64,000 nucleotides of DNA from the NCBI RefSeq assembly GCF_010389155.1, contig NC_057768.1, forward strand, positions 38,481,633-38,545,632, in the 5' to 3' direction. The position numbers and the translations under genes were made by a program. Positions 10,921 to 23,273 of the stretch are shown one piece after another; the first letter of the stretch is position 1; every line of letters begins with the position of its first letter. The DNA is from Erigeron canadensis (lineage: Eukaryota; Streptophyta; Magnoliopsida; Asterales; Asteraceae). The notes below the pieces were generated by a model. It worked only from the letters and a program-made list of their open reading frames with translations, did not search any database and was not told the origin of the DNA.

Positions 10921-13265
10921 TTGGATTCAATGTTTAGTGTTTTTACTTATTTTTAATGGTAAGCATAGATAAATGGGTAAATTTGGTAGATGATAGATAA
11001 CTAAGGTTAGGGGTAACATAAAACAACTATAAACATAAAACAAGTAAGAAACCATATAAAAATAACATGTGACATGAGAATTTTAAAAATTAATATTTAG
11101 TTTTAAGGGCATTTTAGACATTATATTTCATTTGGTCCCTGTATATACGTTTGCTAACTCGAGCTCATTCTTTATGTAATTTTGATGGCCGTGAATTGAA
11201 GAAGAAAAGAAGGAACTGCAAGTATATCGTGAAATTCATTTTATAACATCACTAAAGAGTAGGAAGAAATTACTAGTAAATGTAAAGATATTTTTTATTT
11301 ATTATTTTTTAATGGATTATATTATTATTAATTTTTATATACACGTGAGCCTATTTAGCTTGGATTGATCCTATATTCCTATCTAGAGTACTATTTTCTT
11401 TTCACAAAAAGGTAATGGATTACTGGATTACATTTAAACTGTCAAGATTCATAACCTTTTTTTTTTTTTTTTTTTTTTTATCAATATTGATAATTTATAT
11501 AAATGTATTAAATATCGCATCTGTAATCTTATATATATTACTTGTACATGAGTGTTTATAACATATTTTGTTCAAATAATATTTGTGCATCAATTTTTAC
11601 ATAAAATACTTATACATCAGTGTTTACAACATGTTTATCTATCATCTTTGCAATTATTTTTAAGGTGTTCTGCATCATATACGAGTAGTATTTATGCATC
11701 AATTCTTACGTAATTGATCCTTATGCATCAATTCTATTATTGAATCAATATGGATAGAAACATTAACACAATTAATAAAAAGAAAAAGAAGAGAGAGAGA
11801 GAAGTCTATTTGTATCATAATGTTTTATCCTGAATGTGTTAAAAAATTGTATGCATCACTAATGAATAAAAATTAACTATTGTGAGAAAATATTGATATC
11901 AAAACCCGCAACGTGATTTTCCGGAACTAATTGTGAATTTGTGATGCACTGACTATTAAAGTGATGCACCATGATTTGTTTAAGCGAATTACGAATAGTA
12001 ATAAATAAATTACATACATGAATCAGTGTCATCACAAATTAACAAATTTCATTATAAAAAAAAGGGATCAATATGTCGATATAGCAAATAATCAGGGTCG
12101 GACTTTTAATATGAAAGGTACAAGTTTTTTTAAGATTGTATTTAACATTTCTCTTAAATTAATATACTGGACGGTTTTTAAAATATTAATGGTATTAAAT
12201 AAATTAAACATATAAATCGGATAAATAATTAAACCTACAAACGTGGAACGGTTTCTATAAATATTCCATGCCATTGAACTTCTAAATTTTTACAAAAATG
12301 CCATCATTAGATTAATTTTTTGATTTGATCTTAAATAAAGGATCTTTAGACAAATTAGGGTTTTTTTCCATCATCTTTGGATGTCTTAATTTGTTGGATT
12401 AATGATACTACACAAAATTAAAGTGCATACATAGATTAATTAGTTGTTTTAAAAAATTGATCCATGACTATTAAAGTAAAAAAAAAAAGAAAGAAAAAAG
12501 TAATTTGATAACTAAAGAATCACTACAAATACACACACAATATAACATGTTAAAACTTGGTTGTGCTGTACTTTATGCTATTAACACATAATACCTATAT
12601 ATGAATTTTTTGATTAACTTTATGCGTCGTATATAAAGGAATCAGAAAGCATATATACACATCGATAATCCCTTTAAAAATTATTGTCCACAAGATACAA
12701 CCACACGGTCTTTAAACAGAAGAATGAATGAAAACATGAAATATATATATAGTGTTGTTTGCTCATAAAAAATCAAGATATTAAAAAAAATAAAATCATA
12801 TTTTTAATTAATAGCTCAAAGCCTCAAATAAACCAACATAATTTACTTTAGGTTTTATATTTTAAATCGCACAAATATATTATTAACATTACACTCAGAA
12901 GTAAAGCAATCAAACCTGATCGAGAGTGATTTGAAGATCGAAAAAAAACAAGGAACCCCAAATACCAATAGTAAGATTTTTTATTTTTTGGGAACGGCGC
13001 CAATAAAAAGAAGTTGATAACTTTAATTCTATATACTCATTTAGTCCTTGTATTTTCTTATCAGTTTTTGTTTCTCCACAATCAATCATTAGATGTTACG
13101 GATCATGAGTATTGGTCGATACTTAATTTCCTTAAACGGATCCACCAAAGGTTTGGGTGAGAATAGATAGTTGATTCTCATCAGTTGATACTTCAAACAT
13201 GTACTCATTTAACGACAAAGAAATTTATTTTTTACCAAAGTTTCTGGGAAGATCCTAAGACCAAT
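10921..13265. other. AT-rich intergenic DNA without recognised genes
   Basis: A long T run lies at about 11459-11479. The region 11550-11800 has loosely repeated ACATCAGTGTTTACAAC/TGCATCAATT phrases. No protein, tRNA or clear transposon was recognised. Confidence 0.4.
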
Positions 13266-13414
13266 ACGGGGTGTTTGGGGGTGCATTTTCAAAATGGATT
13301 TTGCGTTTTCAAGACGCACCCGTGATTTCTCTATATGAAAATGCACACTTTTACAGAAAAAACATTTTTCTGAGACATAATAATTCCATATAAGCAATTC
13401 CAAACATCCCTTTT
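13266..13414. mobile_element. Possible small MITE
   Basis: The ends read GGGGTGTTTGGGG on the left and CCAAACATCCC on the right, forming imperfect inverted repeats about 150 bp apart. It lies inside the duplicated 3' flank of FB3. The ACCAAAGTTT.TGGG phrase on both sides matches unbroken flank at about 39895 (inverted), which suggests an insertion. The target duplication is unclear. Confidence 0.3.
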
Positions 13415-13479
13415 GTACCAAAGTTTTTGGGCAGGTACACCTCACGTACAATTTTGATCCAGACCACATCTAATGAGGT

Positions 13480-13640
13480 TCATCTAGGTGGTTTGGGTCC
13501 ATCTAGGCTGAGCAACCTGGTCTGACCTGAACCAACATGGTTGCCCTGTGATTCAATCGACCAGATTCTCAAAAACCCGTCATGTGATCCAACCCAACCC
13601 ACCCATTTTGTGAACCATAACTGGAGACTTATCCAAAGAA
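13480..13640 (-). repeat. Duplicated 3'-flank module of FB genes (copy at FB3)
   Basis: Read on the minus strand it contains GGGTGGGTTGGGTTGG and GGTTCAGGTCAGACCAGG. The same module follows FB10 (about 39540-39750), FB11 (about 41850-42040) and FB14 (about 52200-52375), at 0.3-0.6 kb beyond the stop codon. It travelled with the genes during duplication. Confidence 0.6.
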
Positions 13641-13990
13641 TAAAATTCTAACAAAGCAATGAAAACAAAATCAGGAACACTAACTATTTGAAACTTTAAG
13701 ATAATCAATGCCAATAATTAAATCATGATGTGCTAATATAAAATAAGTCATGTCAAATTGAAGCACTACATAAGCCAATAAACCTCAGTGAGCCACTGTA
13801 TGGCCATAATATATATAGGCCAACATAAACAAAGCTGCTATCAGGGCTACAACATCCATTGGATTAACTGATAAATGGAAGAAAGAAAAAACACGCGCAC
13901 AAGTAGAGCACCAAACAACAAAAGATCAATATTAAAATCAATCCAAACGGTTATATTCAATGGTATAACACGATTTGAAGCCAATTGCAG

Positions 13991-15420
13991 TCAAAGAGGA
14001 TCGGTAATATGTGTCCTCCCCTTATACTTTTTAGGTGGACACTCAACAATGATCTTTACCATCGGTGATGCACGTGGGGAGTGTAACAGAATTCTTAAGG
14101 TCATGACCTCTTCAAGCATATCAACCTCAGGGTGAAGGCATATGCTCACCTTCTTAAGCATAGGTGACTTGGTCAAAATAAACTTCACAAAATCCAACTC
14201 AGACTTCATGTTAGCAAAGTCTTCTATCTCCAATTCTTTCAGATGTTCCAACGAAATATCTGAATACGTAACGTCGTCAGTCTCTGACTGCTGAGTGCTT
14301 GGTTCTTTATGCATCTACAAAGGGCATTGGTATTTCTTGTATCATTGTATTTGGTATAAGAGAATATATAAAACAAAATAGGAATACTTACGATAAATAG
14401 TTACCTGTAGCTTAAGTTTCTCAAGGTTTGGGGAACATTTGATCATAAGAAGAGCAAAAGGTATACACTGGGGGAAAAACACCTCGTCTAAAGTTAAGTG
14501 TTTGACGTGGACTAATGACGGTGGAAGCTTGTGTGGGACCACACAACAACAAAACACTACTCCAATTACCGACATTGAAACGCAGAAATGTTCAATCACA
14601 GGTAAACACTCGAATAGGTCAGTTAGGGAGTACTCGTCCCGGTTAAGAAATCTATCATCCCCAATATGAAATTCCGTTTTAATCTACAACAACATATATA
14701 ATATTCCAATCAAGTCACGAATGGACAAATATAAATTAACAGAACTTAAAAACATACCAGAGTAAAGCTCTTAAGTGATGGAGATTTAGATAGAAGACGG
14801 AGAAGTGTTGTTGTAGTAGCTCTGACATTCTCGAGATGTAAGCTTGTAAGGCAACCAAATCCAGTGAATATTGGTTCAAAGTCGAGATCGCAGACTTTGA
14901 GATATAGGTCTGTTAACCGATGAAAAGAAAAGATAGATAAAGGTAACCGATACAGATTGTGATGATCACCCAAGTCAAGTTTAAATTTCTTGAGAGTAGT
15001 ATGATTGTTCCTCGACAAATAATTCATTGTTTGGTCAATTTCAACGGATATGTTATCAATATGCAAGATTAAGGTGAAGTCGTTTATTTGACCCTCGTGC
15101 AGAAACAGGATATCGTTTATAGCATTATAGACTGTACGCTTGTAGTGGTTAGTCCTGGGCCCGACATAAAATGAATCTTCCCACTCAAGATCTTCCTCGT
15201 CAAGCACCGGTTTAGAAACTTGGTCAGTTATAGCCATCCAATCAAACATATCTTCGGTGTCAAACACAAGTTTAGGAATTTTGGCCCAATTGTATCTCCA
15301 ATCTTTTGAAAGAATGCTGGTGCTCACTGCATCTCTAAATGGCATAAGACATAGGATTGCTTCTGTTATGTGCTGAGGAAGGGTTTCGATTCGGTCCAAA
15401 GACAATTGTTGAACTTCCAT
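13991..15420 (-). CDS. FB3: intact F-box/FBD/LRR protein, 421 residues
   Basis: Three coding exons join in phase 0 with GT-AG borders: 15420-14758, 14683-14405 and 14314-13991. The 421-residue product is intact. Residues 9-54 are the F-box (DRIETLPQHITEAILCL to WRYNWAKIPKLVFD), which binds SKP1-type adaptors in SCF ubiquitin ligases. Degenerate leucine-rich repeats follow (LPLSIFSFHRLTDLYLKVCD; LTSLHLENV), and the last exon holds the FBD segment (ELDFVKFILTKSPMLKKV; HSPRASPMVKIIVE). An insert of about 30 acidic and polar residues (TDQVSKPVLDEEDLEWED) after the F-box is absent from its closest relative FB14. Unlike other members, exons 2 and 3 are fused into one 279-nt exon. FB14 has the same fusion, so the two are sister copies in opposite orientation. 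The substrate is unknown. Confidence 0.85.
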
Positions 15421-16129
15421 CCCAGGACAGTCTTATTGGGTTGAAACCAGCTAAACAATTCTTCAATATTGAATTATATTCAGCCTTGTGTATGTACAAA
15501 ATATGTAAAATAAAACACTTGGAAAATGTTGAGAATGATCACTCCAAGTAGCATTTTGCTTATAATGTCTAAGTTAAACAAAGTCAAATAATCGGTAAGG
15601 GGGGGCGTTCGGGATTTGCTTTTCTTTTTGAGTATTTGTAACTTATTGCGATAAGAAAATGTATAAGCATTTGGGTAAATGAGAAATACTCGTAAGTGCA
15701 TAGTTTACATATACTATTAATTAAAGCACTTAACTGCCACCAGAGGGAAAACACTTTCAAAAATAAGCCCATCTAAGATATGTAAACCCAAACACGCAGG
15801 CCACTTGAGATTTGCTTATTTGAAAGTGTTGATGTGCAAAATGTGCTTAATGAAATCCCAATATGCTCATCTTATTTCTCAGGTGGTGGCGATAGTGGTG
15901 ATATAATGGCGGCTGTGGTGGAGGTGATGGGTGATTGTAGCGAGCAACAGTAGCGGCGGTGGTGGTGGCGTCAATGAGTAGTGAAAGTTATTGATGTAAT
16001 GTGAATATGATGTATGATACATCATGCATTAGAATGTGTACATTGTTATAACTTAAAATTAATATTGAAATTTTAAGTTGAATGTTGAAAATCAAAAGTA
16101 GATTTTTTTTTTTATAATATACTATAGAT
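15421..16129. other. Upstream region of FB3 with element relics
   Basis: 15421-15470 resembles the FB14 leader immediately before its ATG. About 15650-15740, inverted, matches 50350-50440 upstream of FB14 (TTTACCCAAAT.CT). 15880-16010 is a GGTGGTGGCG-rich block, the inverse of the CACCACTCG family. No additional gene is seen. Confidence 0.45.
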
Positions 16130-16613
16130 CAAGGTTGGGAAACTCGTGACTCGGGATCGGATCGGCGAGTGGGGGAGTCACGAGTTTTTAAAAACTCGGA
16201 TCGGAATCGGGGAGAATCCGGATTAGATTTTATATAGAAAAATTATATTTTTTAAAAATTATATGGAATAAACTTCAAACTTAAAACATAATTGTTTAAA
16301 AACTTTAATATAATTCTTTAAAGTTCAAATTTCAGTCATTAGAATCATAAACTTAAACCAATTTAAGATTTTTTTATTTAAAAAAAAAAAACTTTGACCA
16401 AAGTTGACCCGAGTTTTGACCCGATCCGGCCGATTCTTGACCGACCCACCCGATTTTTGACCGATCCAGGCGAGTTTGACCGAGTTTTACAAGCGACCAA
16501 GCCGTTGACCGAGTTTTGACCCGATTCCAGCCAACTCGACCCGTTTAACCCCCGATTCCGATTCCGATTCCAATCCCGAGTTCCCGGCCGAGTCGGCTAA
16601 GTTTTACAACACC
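16130..16613. mobile_element. hAT-like non-autonomous element, 484 bp
   Basis: ACTATAGAT occurs directly on both sides (16121-16129 and 16614-16622). This 8-9 bp target duplication fits the hAT superfamily. The outer ends are imperfect inverted repeats: AAGGTTGGGAAACTCGTGAC on the left; on the right, read inward, GGTGTTGTAAAACTTAGCC. The right half is a degenerate array of GACCGAGTTTTGACCCGAT-like units. There is no transposase frame. A related sequence with the same AAGGTTGGGAAACT end lies inverted near 62365. Confidence 0.5.
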
Positions 16614-16933
16614 ACTATAGATATAGATAGGTATTGAGGGTATTTTTGGGATATTGAAAAAATTGCTTAAATTTCTAAAAATAGATTTATAGTTTGTATT
16701 ATAAGCAGTATAGAGTATAGATATAGATATAGAAGGGTAAGTTTGGAACTTTAGAGATAAGGTGAGGGTACTTTAGAGAAAAAAAAATTTGTTTAATGTC
16801 TTAATCTAATCTCTTTATATAGGGGTATTAGAAGAGTAACCTTTAGATATCGGGAAATGCCAAAACGCTTCATATTACATAAGATCACAAATCATTGATT
16901 ATCGTTAGTGTTATCCCTAAAATGGCTTAATTA

Positions 16934-17113
16934 GGGTAATGATATATATGCTTAAAAATAGACCTAAAAACATGCCTAATACATTCTATAAATGATACAT
17001 GATACCACTCATTCCCTTTCTTAATATATTCTATAATCATGCCACATGTCAACCTTAGATGTTTAGACAGATATTTAGGCCTGTTATTTATTTAGACATA
17101 TCAATCATTTTCC
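16934..17113. mobile_element. MITE of the GGRAATGATT family (degenerate copy)
   Basis: The left end is GGGTAATGATATATATG and the right end, read inward, is GGAAAATGATTGATATGTC. These inverted ends match those at 47359-47537 and 50195-50325, and the interior shares a CCACATGTCA phrase with the first of these. The flanking duplication is not clean here. Confidence 0.45.
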
Positions 17114-17925
17114 TATTAGGTAATAATAATTTCAAACTATCCATATATATATATATATATATATATATAAACAAAATCAACACTAATATTTCATAAAAAG
17201 AAAATATTAATATACATACATAACCTTTATAATATAAGTTAAGATATACATACCTTAGAGAGACTTAATTGAAGTGGATTGAAAGAAGCCCAAGATGATG
17301 ACGATGATCAGAGGATTTTTTTCACTTTTTTTGAACCGTATGATGATTGATGATTCGATTACATTATTTGGGAATTTTGAAAGTAACAAGTTCCGACACT
17401 ACCCCCTTTGCTTCTATCTATCTTTTCTACAAACTCCCATGAGAAATTAGAGAGGCAGACGAAAGAGACTTCACAATTTTCTTTTATAGATTTAAGCAAA
17501 GAACGTAACATCCGGCTATAAATAGCCTTAATTACAAGGGAGATGAAATAAAGTAATAAACAACTACCCCCTAATTAAAACATGGAGGAACCGACTAGCA
17601 ACATCCAAATCTACGTGCATGCTCACTAGTTCGGTATCATAATCTAGGGCCTTTTTCTCAAATGGAGCCCAAAAAACCCAAACTAATTTTTTCCCCAATT
17701 ACGCAGGGACGACTGTCACAAAATCTTGATAAATGTAGTCACTAGTCATGCATCTCTAAATAATCTTAACGAGGTATATACCCGAATTTTGCCGCGGAAA
17801 TAACATGTAAAATTTATAACATGTTTTCATAAATTTTATATTAAATATCACGTGAGTAATATTATGTGCATCGGTTAATTTTGAAAATGTAACAATTTAG
17901 AAAAATGATATGATGCAATTAACTG

Positions 17926-17977
<52 letters not shown>

Positions 17978-20970
17978 TTAGGAAAACAGTTATCACATTA
18001 AAAGCTATATAAATCAAAAACATAGAAGTTTTTTGTAACTAAAATAAATATAGTATCAACAAGAATGAGGAAGCACCAGTTTTTTATTACGGAGATCTCG
18101 AGTTCGAGACATAAGAAATACATACTAAGGTATTTCACAAATAAAGTCCTCCAGTGAAGCATGTTTGAGTCCTGCAAATGAGGCAAAGTTTTATTACAAT
18201 TAAATGTCATGTCTTCGGGCGGTTTAGTTGGGGGTTTCTCCTCCTACTAGGTATTGAGGGTGATGAAGCTCTCTAACACAGATCCGGTTAAGACAATATA
18301 AGCTAAATTCTCTGTTGCGAACAAATGATCCACACTTAAAAAAAAAAAAAACAAGAATGAGTAAAGTAAAAAGTCATATGATACGGACTATTGATCTATA
18401 GAATACATGTATATATACGGATGATTTGGACCCCTGTTTTCGAGTGATAACAAGTTCCAAGAAATACAAATTTGCCATCCTTTCAAGTGGACCTTTTGTT
18501 ATATAAAGTTGGTTTACTAGATTGTGTGTATATGTACAGTCAATGGAAGATCCATGTTGTTTGATTGTGGAGTGGATTAAAAGAAGCCCGGGGTCATGTT
18601 GCTGATGACTTAATTCTATTATTTGAGAACTTTGCAACACCCTGATTTTTCCCCATTACTTACTAACCCTAATCAAAAAATTTATCATCTACATCCTCAT
18701 TCAGTTTCTCCATGATTATTGATCTGAAACATCATACTAATTAGTAAGATTCGAGTATAACCAACTAATGAAGACATGGTAAGGAAAATTAATTCAGGTA
18801 TTATTATGTCTCGCAACATCTTTTGCAACTAATTAGCTGTTGACTTGATGAATTTTCGTTCTCCATTAGCTGTTGACTTTTGGTAGGTTCATATGTTATC
18901 ACATCTTAATATATAATTTAACTTTTTTTTTTCCCTTTTCAATGAATTAGATTATTACCTGCGTAATACGTGGGAAACATATATAATTAATGACTTGTTA
19001 AATTTTTATAATATCGACCATTAGTTGACAAATATTTAACCAGATAAGAGTTAAACCATTAAAAAACATGAAGTTACATTAGTGGTCGTTTAGATTCCGG
19101 ATAACAGTAATCAGACAGTTGAAAAATGAATACATCATTTTTTAAAGGTTTTGCTAAATAAAGTTTTCGTTTATTTGGATGTCTTTTATTTATCCGGATA
19201 TGTCTGCATTGTCATTGTACTTGTCCTTTAACGTTTTACTCGAATAATTTATTTATACAATAAAATCACTAAGCAATTTAATTATCAATCTATATATCGC
19301 ATGTTGTGTTAATCTAAGTTAAAGTTATGCATAATATCATTGCAATTTTCATACAATTATTTTTTTGATATATAATTGTGATAGCTTACTATAAACTCCA
19401 TATTTGTTTTTTAATTCTTTATTAAGAAGGACGGTTTAGCATCCGGTCCGGTTTTCAAAACATTGATTTAATAAACGTTATATGATAAAAATCGTATACA
19501 AAATTTATTTTTATTTTTTGAAAAGTCACAAAATTTATTTATAACCAAAATTTATTCATTATACAATTAAAATCTTAATTAAAAATATAATTTAATAAAA
19601 ACGTATTACATTAAAAAAAGAATTTTAATGTAAAAAAATTAAAAATTAATTTTAAAGATAAAATATTAGTTTCCATAATTATATCATTAAAAACATTAAT
19701 TTTTAATGTCTACAAACTTAAATAAGGAAATAATAAAAATTTAAATTGATTAAAATAAAATTAAATTTAAACAAGTTAAAAAAGGTATATGACATCAACA
19801 TTTGATCTAATGGCTCTAATTAGAAGGGGAACTTCATCTAAGGGTCTGTACTTCTCCAATTATGAATTAAGGTTTCTCTTTTATATATATTTAGAGATTG
19901 AGTTCATTGTAAAAATTCACCCCTTTTATAGACATACTATGCTTTAGAGAAAGTTGGTAGATGGAACTTTTTTGTGTCCATGTAGTCATCGCAAGAGTAT
20001 GATACTTGAAAAGATCGATCAGATGAGTATAATCATCTAATGTGTTTACGGTTTTCAAAACAGTAATCAAAGTGGATATTTAACGAGGAAGTTCACAATT
20101 AATTAGTGGGCAAAGTGAAGTCCCTAATGGCTTAAGTAAATTAAGACCTCTGGCTAGGAGCTATAATTCTTTCAATGCTATCATGTGTTTAGCCAACATC
20201 ACCTTTCTCACTCAAGGTTCTTATATATTGAGCATACGGATAAAATTACAAGATCGAACACAACAAAAAAGTTGTCTTCTCTGAATTCATGGCTGAGGTC
20301 GACAACAGTCAAATTATCAACACATGAGACATACTTACCAAAACCATATGCAAACGAATATTTACATCTACCTGTTTACATTGTGAACCAAAATCTATGA
20401 GCAACAATCCTGTATCATCTTACATTATCAAAACACTCTTTTTAAAGAGAGCAAAATAAACGACCCTGTTTATTCTTACATTATATATGTGACTACTGTT
20501 AGATTACGATTTCCTGTCCCGTAGTTTTGGTGAGTTTATATGGCCTGACCAGTTTTCTTCATCTATGCTATTAATATACATTGTTATTTATGTCACTCTA
20601 TTTAAACATATCACTTAGCTGGTGCTCTCGTCAGCTCATCTCAAGCTTATGTTTAAAGCCAAATCTATGTTTACATTGCAGGTTAATGCAATAAAAATCA
20701 CTAAGTTGTGCCTCCCACAAGTGGTTTTACTTCCCAGCTTGCTACTAGCTATTAGGATCAGCCCTCAGGTTACTGATTTGGTTGTAGCTTTTCGCTTTTG
20801 GGTATGCATATGATTTCAGTTTTATTCCAACGATAATTTGTTTTTTCTCAAGTACATATTATATATCATGTAAGTCTGTGTCCAACCATGGAGTAGTTGT
20901 ATTATGTATGTCAGTATGATCAGTAGCATATTCTACATTTAAAGATCATAGTGTAATATATATTATTCAC
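17114..20970. other. Intergenic, AT-rich, no recognised gene
   Basis: (AT)n occurs at 17143-17169 and (TAA)n at 17926-17974. A phrase GTGGATT.AAAGAAGCCC.. with ATTATTTG.GAA appears at about 17275-17375 and again at about 18572-18635, so a short block is duplicated. An A run occurs at about 18338-18350. A short open frame at 20185-20400 has no recognisable similarity. Long stretches at 19300-19800 are almost pure A/T. Confidence 0.4.
17926..17974. repeat. (TAA)n microsatellite
   Basis: About 16 consecutive AAT/TAA units. Confidence 0.9.
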
Positions 20971-21125
20971 ATGTTGGGATAAGTATATTGTTAGATATTA
21001 AAATAGTGTTAGATTTGATATTAATACTTTGTGTCTATATGACAACTTGTAATAAAAGAGGGGGCTTAATGAACATTAGTTCTCCTATAAAAACCCTCTC
21101 CCTTCATTCCATTTGTAACCTTTGA
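20971..21125 (+). mobile_element. Possible truncated LTR fragment
   Basis: It begins TGTTGGGATAAGTATATTG and carries a TATA-like CCTATAAAAACCCTCTCCC about 110 bases later, as in the U3/R part of many LTRs. It stops abruptly where the FB4 exon relic begins, so no matching CA end is visible. Confidence 0.25.
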
Positions 21126-21268
21126 TCCAAGTTCGGGGAGCTTCTTAGTACAGGACCAACAATAGATAACTTATTTTTGTCATGGAAACATAAATCCTCT
21201 AAATCGAAGTATTTGAGGTGGACTAATGTGGTTGGAATTACTTTTGGAACTCCAACTTGAGTAAAACA
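21126..21268 (-). pseudogene. FB4: isolated exon 3 relic of an F-box/FBD/LRR gene, inverted
   Basis: On the minus strand an AG acceptor at 21270-21269 is followed by TGT TTT ACT CAA GTT and then GGAGTTCCAAAAGTAATTCC. It continues in frame through HLKYF and a final RSSPNLD. This matches exon 3 of FB5 (22669-22827) codon by codon, for example CFTQVGVPKVIPTTLVHLKYF against CFSQDGVPKVIPTTLVHLKYF. No other exon of the gene is visible nearby. The relic lies about 1.4 kb from FB5 in the opposite orientation. Confidence 0.75.
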
Positions 21269-21536
21269 CTTGAATCGTAACCAAAACGAAGATTAGCAAA
21301 GTAACTTTATTTTTCTCCAGGCAGAATCAATCATCAAACATAGAGAGAAGTATTATCAAACACAGCCTAAGTTTATATTCATGCCAACCCAAGAAACCCA
21401 AAATTAAATATTTTTTGGATGTAACATTATAGGCTGTGAATCTGTGATACAATGTGTCAGTGGGTGTGTTTTCTTTCTTTTTCTTTTTTCGGAAAGAGGG
21501 GGGAAGCTCCTGGATTTCGTTGATAACCAAGGTATA

Positions 21537-21652
21537 TAGCTGAGCCTTTCGAAAGTGGACATTCCCTACTTTTAATCACCAACACATAGTTACATAGCCG
21601 AGTCTTTCAAAAGTGGACATTTTCTACTTTATTAATCATCTTTCGATAGTTC
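21537..21652. repeat. Tandem duplication, 58-bp unit
   Basis: TAGC.GAG.CTTTC.AAAGTGGACATT occurs at 21537 and 21595, just upstream of FB5. Confidence 0.65.
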
Positions 21653-21795
21653 AATATATTTATGCAAAACTCTAAAATTAACAATATACGTTCTGCAACC
21701 AAATCTCTAAAATGCATCCAGCAGCATTTTATTACACAAGTATCAGCCTTTTACAGGGACCTTAACCTTTTGGTGTAATATGGTCACACACCACT

Positions 21796-21873
21796 AGCCA
21801 AATTTTTGTACCCTTTTATTACACAAGTATCAGCCAAATTTTTGTACCCTTTTATTACACAAGTCTCGAGGGA
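21796..21873 (+). repeat. 36-bp tandem repeat replacing the F-box start of FB5
   Basis: The unit beginning AGCCAAATTTTTGTACCC starts at 21796 and again at 21832. A partial copy of its end (ATTACACAAGTCT) joins FB5. A further TTTTATTACACAAGTATCAGCC lies at 21728. The unit length is 12 codons, so it is open in the FB5 frame. Confidence 0.75.
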
Positions 21874-23273
21874 ATGGAGGTACAAGTGGACCAAAATTCC
21901 TAAACTTAGGTTTAATATGTTTACTTTTGAAGTATCAATGGATGAGAATCAACTTTCTATTCTGGACCAAACAATTGGTGTAGCAAGTCAAAGGAAACAT
22001 CTGACAAAGATGTTTAAATTTTTTCACGCTATATACCAAGTTATGTTACTACACCAAGGTCCAATATATGAATTCACCCTTACCATGGACATGGATAACA
22101 CCTGCTTTGAAATTGATCACATAATAGTGTATTTGTCAAGGAGCAATACTCTCAAGAAGTGCCATCTTAGCTTTGGGCCTCCTATTAAGTATAGGTTACC
22201 GTTGTCTTTTTTTTCGTTGCATAAGTTAACAGACCTATATATTAAGTGGTGTTGTCTTGACCACCAACCAACATTTTGTGGATTTGGTCGCCTCACAAGC
22301 TTATACATGATGAATGTGGACATCTCTACAAAATCTCTTTTACATCTGGTATCTAGTTGTCCATTACTTAACAAACTCGGTCTAGTAAGTTCTAACCATC
22401 TATCACTTCTTTATTGAACTATCAATCCTAAGTGCCTTTTACAACTTTTCTAAGCATTTTAACTTGTTTAGCATATAGAGGAATGTAATATTATCAGTAA
22501 TGAACGTTCCACTATCAATGAGCTATTCCTGGTTTTACCACTGATTGAAGATCTGTCTACCTGGCATTGGATTGCCCAGGTAAAACTTATCTATGTATTT
22601 GCTGATTGATTATGCCTGCAGAAAAATGAAGTTATTTTTGCTAATATCTGTTTTTGCTATAATTGAAGTGTTTTTCTCAAGACGGAGTTCCAAAAGTGAT
22701 CCCAACCACATTAGTCCACCTCAAATACTTCTCTTTATTTGATATGTGTTTCAGTGACGAAAATAAGTTATCCATTTTTGGTCATGTAATAAGAAGCTCC
22801 CCAAACTTGGAAAAACTTTCAGTAATGGTAAATATCATAACTCTATCATATGTCCTATCTTTGTTATTTCTTATTCCAATATACACTGACGCAAGGAATA
22901 CAATATATACTGACATTTCATGTAGATGTTGCACTATCCATTTCCTGAGAATTTTGTGACCGACTCCATTACACTTGAAGATTATTCGGATATTTGGTTG
23001 GAACGTCTCAATGAGTTTGAGATTGTTGATTTTATAAACTTGGAGCTTGAAATGGAGTTTGTGAAGCTGATCTTGGCCAAGTCACCTGTGCTGAAGAAGG
23101 TGAGAATAACCCTTGATGATGAAGTTACCAAGGAGGAAGAGATGTTTATATTAAGAATTCTTTTACGCTGCCCAAATGTATCACCAGTTGTAGAAATCAT
23201 TGTTGAGCGCTTCCCTATGGGTAAAACTGAAGTTGAGTTTCAATATATATATATATATATATATAGGGATTAG
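21860..23273 (+). pseudogene. FB5: F-box/FBD/LRR gene lacking the N-terminal half of its F-box
   Basis: Homology starts abruptly inside the F-box at SREWRYKWTKIPKL. About 45 N-terminal codons are gone and replaced by the 36-bp repeat. The frame is open upstream but has no ATG before 21917. From there exon 1 ends at 22384, followed by 22481-22579, 22669-22827 and 22926-23273, all phase 0 with GT-AG borders. LRR phrases (LPLSFFSLHKLTDLYIKWC) and the FBD exon (ELEMEFVKLILAKSPVLKKV; CPNVSPVVEIIVE) are intact. The C terminus runs through an (AT)n microsatellite and gains a YIYIYIY tail before TAG at 23271. Without an F-box it should not dock on SKP1. It is probably a pseudogene, though an FBD/LRR-only protein starting at 21917 cannot be excluded. 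Confidence 0.75.
23243..23265. repeat. (AT)n microsatellite inside the FB5 reading frame
   Basis: The run of about 11 AT units is translated as alternating Tyr-Ile at the end of FB5. Length changes would alter the C terminus. Confidence 0.85.

Noticed and set aside
13209..13469. Minus-strand open frame of 86 codons
   Set aside because: It lies in duplicated flank with a possible MITE and shows no protein similarity.
13875..14669. Plus-strand open frames opposite FB3
   Set aside because: They are antisense shadows of the FB3 exons, which have splice sites and homology on the minus strand.
15880..15980. GC-rich GGTGGTGGCG segment as a glycine-rich protein exon
   Set aside because: It matches, inverted, the CACCACTCG repeat family and has no supported reading frame.
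17510..17530. CGGCTATAAATAGCCT as a promoter TATA box
   Set aside because: No coding region follows on either strand, and the palindromic form can arise by chance.
18040..18350. SINE-like segment with GAGTTCGAGAC and an A run
   Set aside because: The A-box side and target duplication are missing, so the evidence is too thin for a feature.
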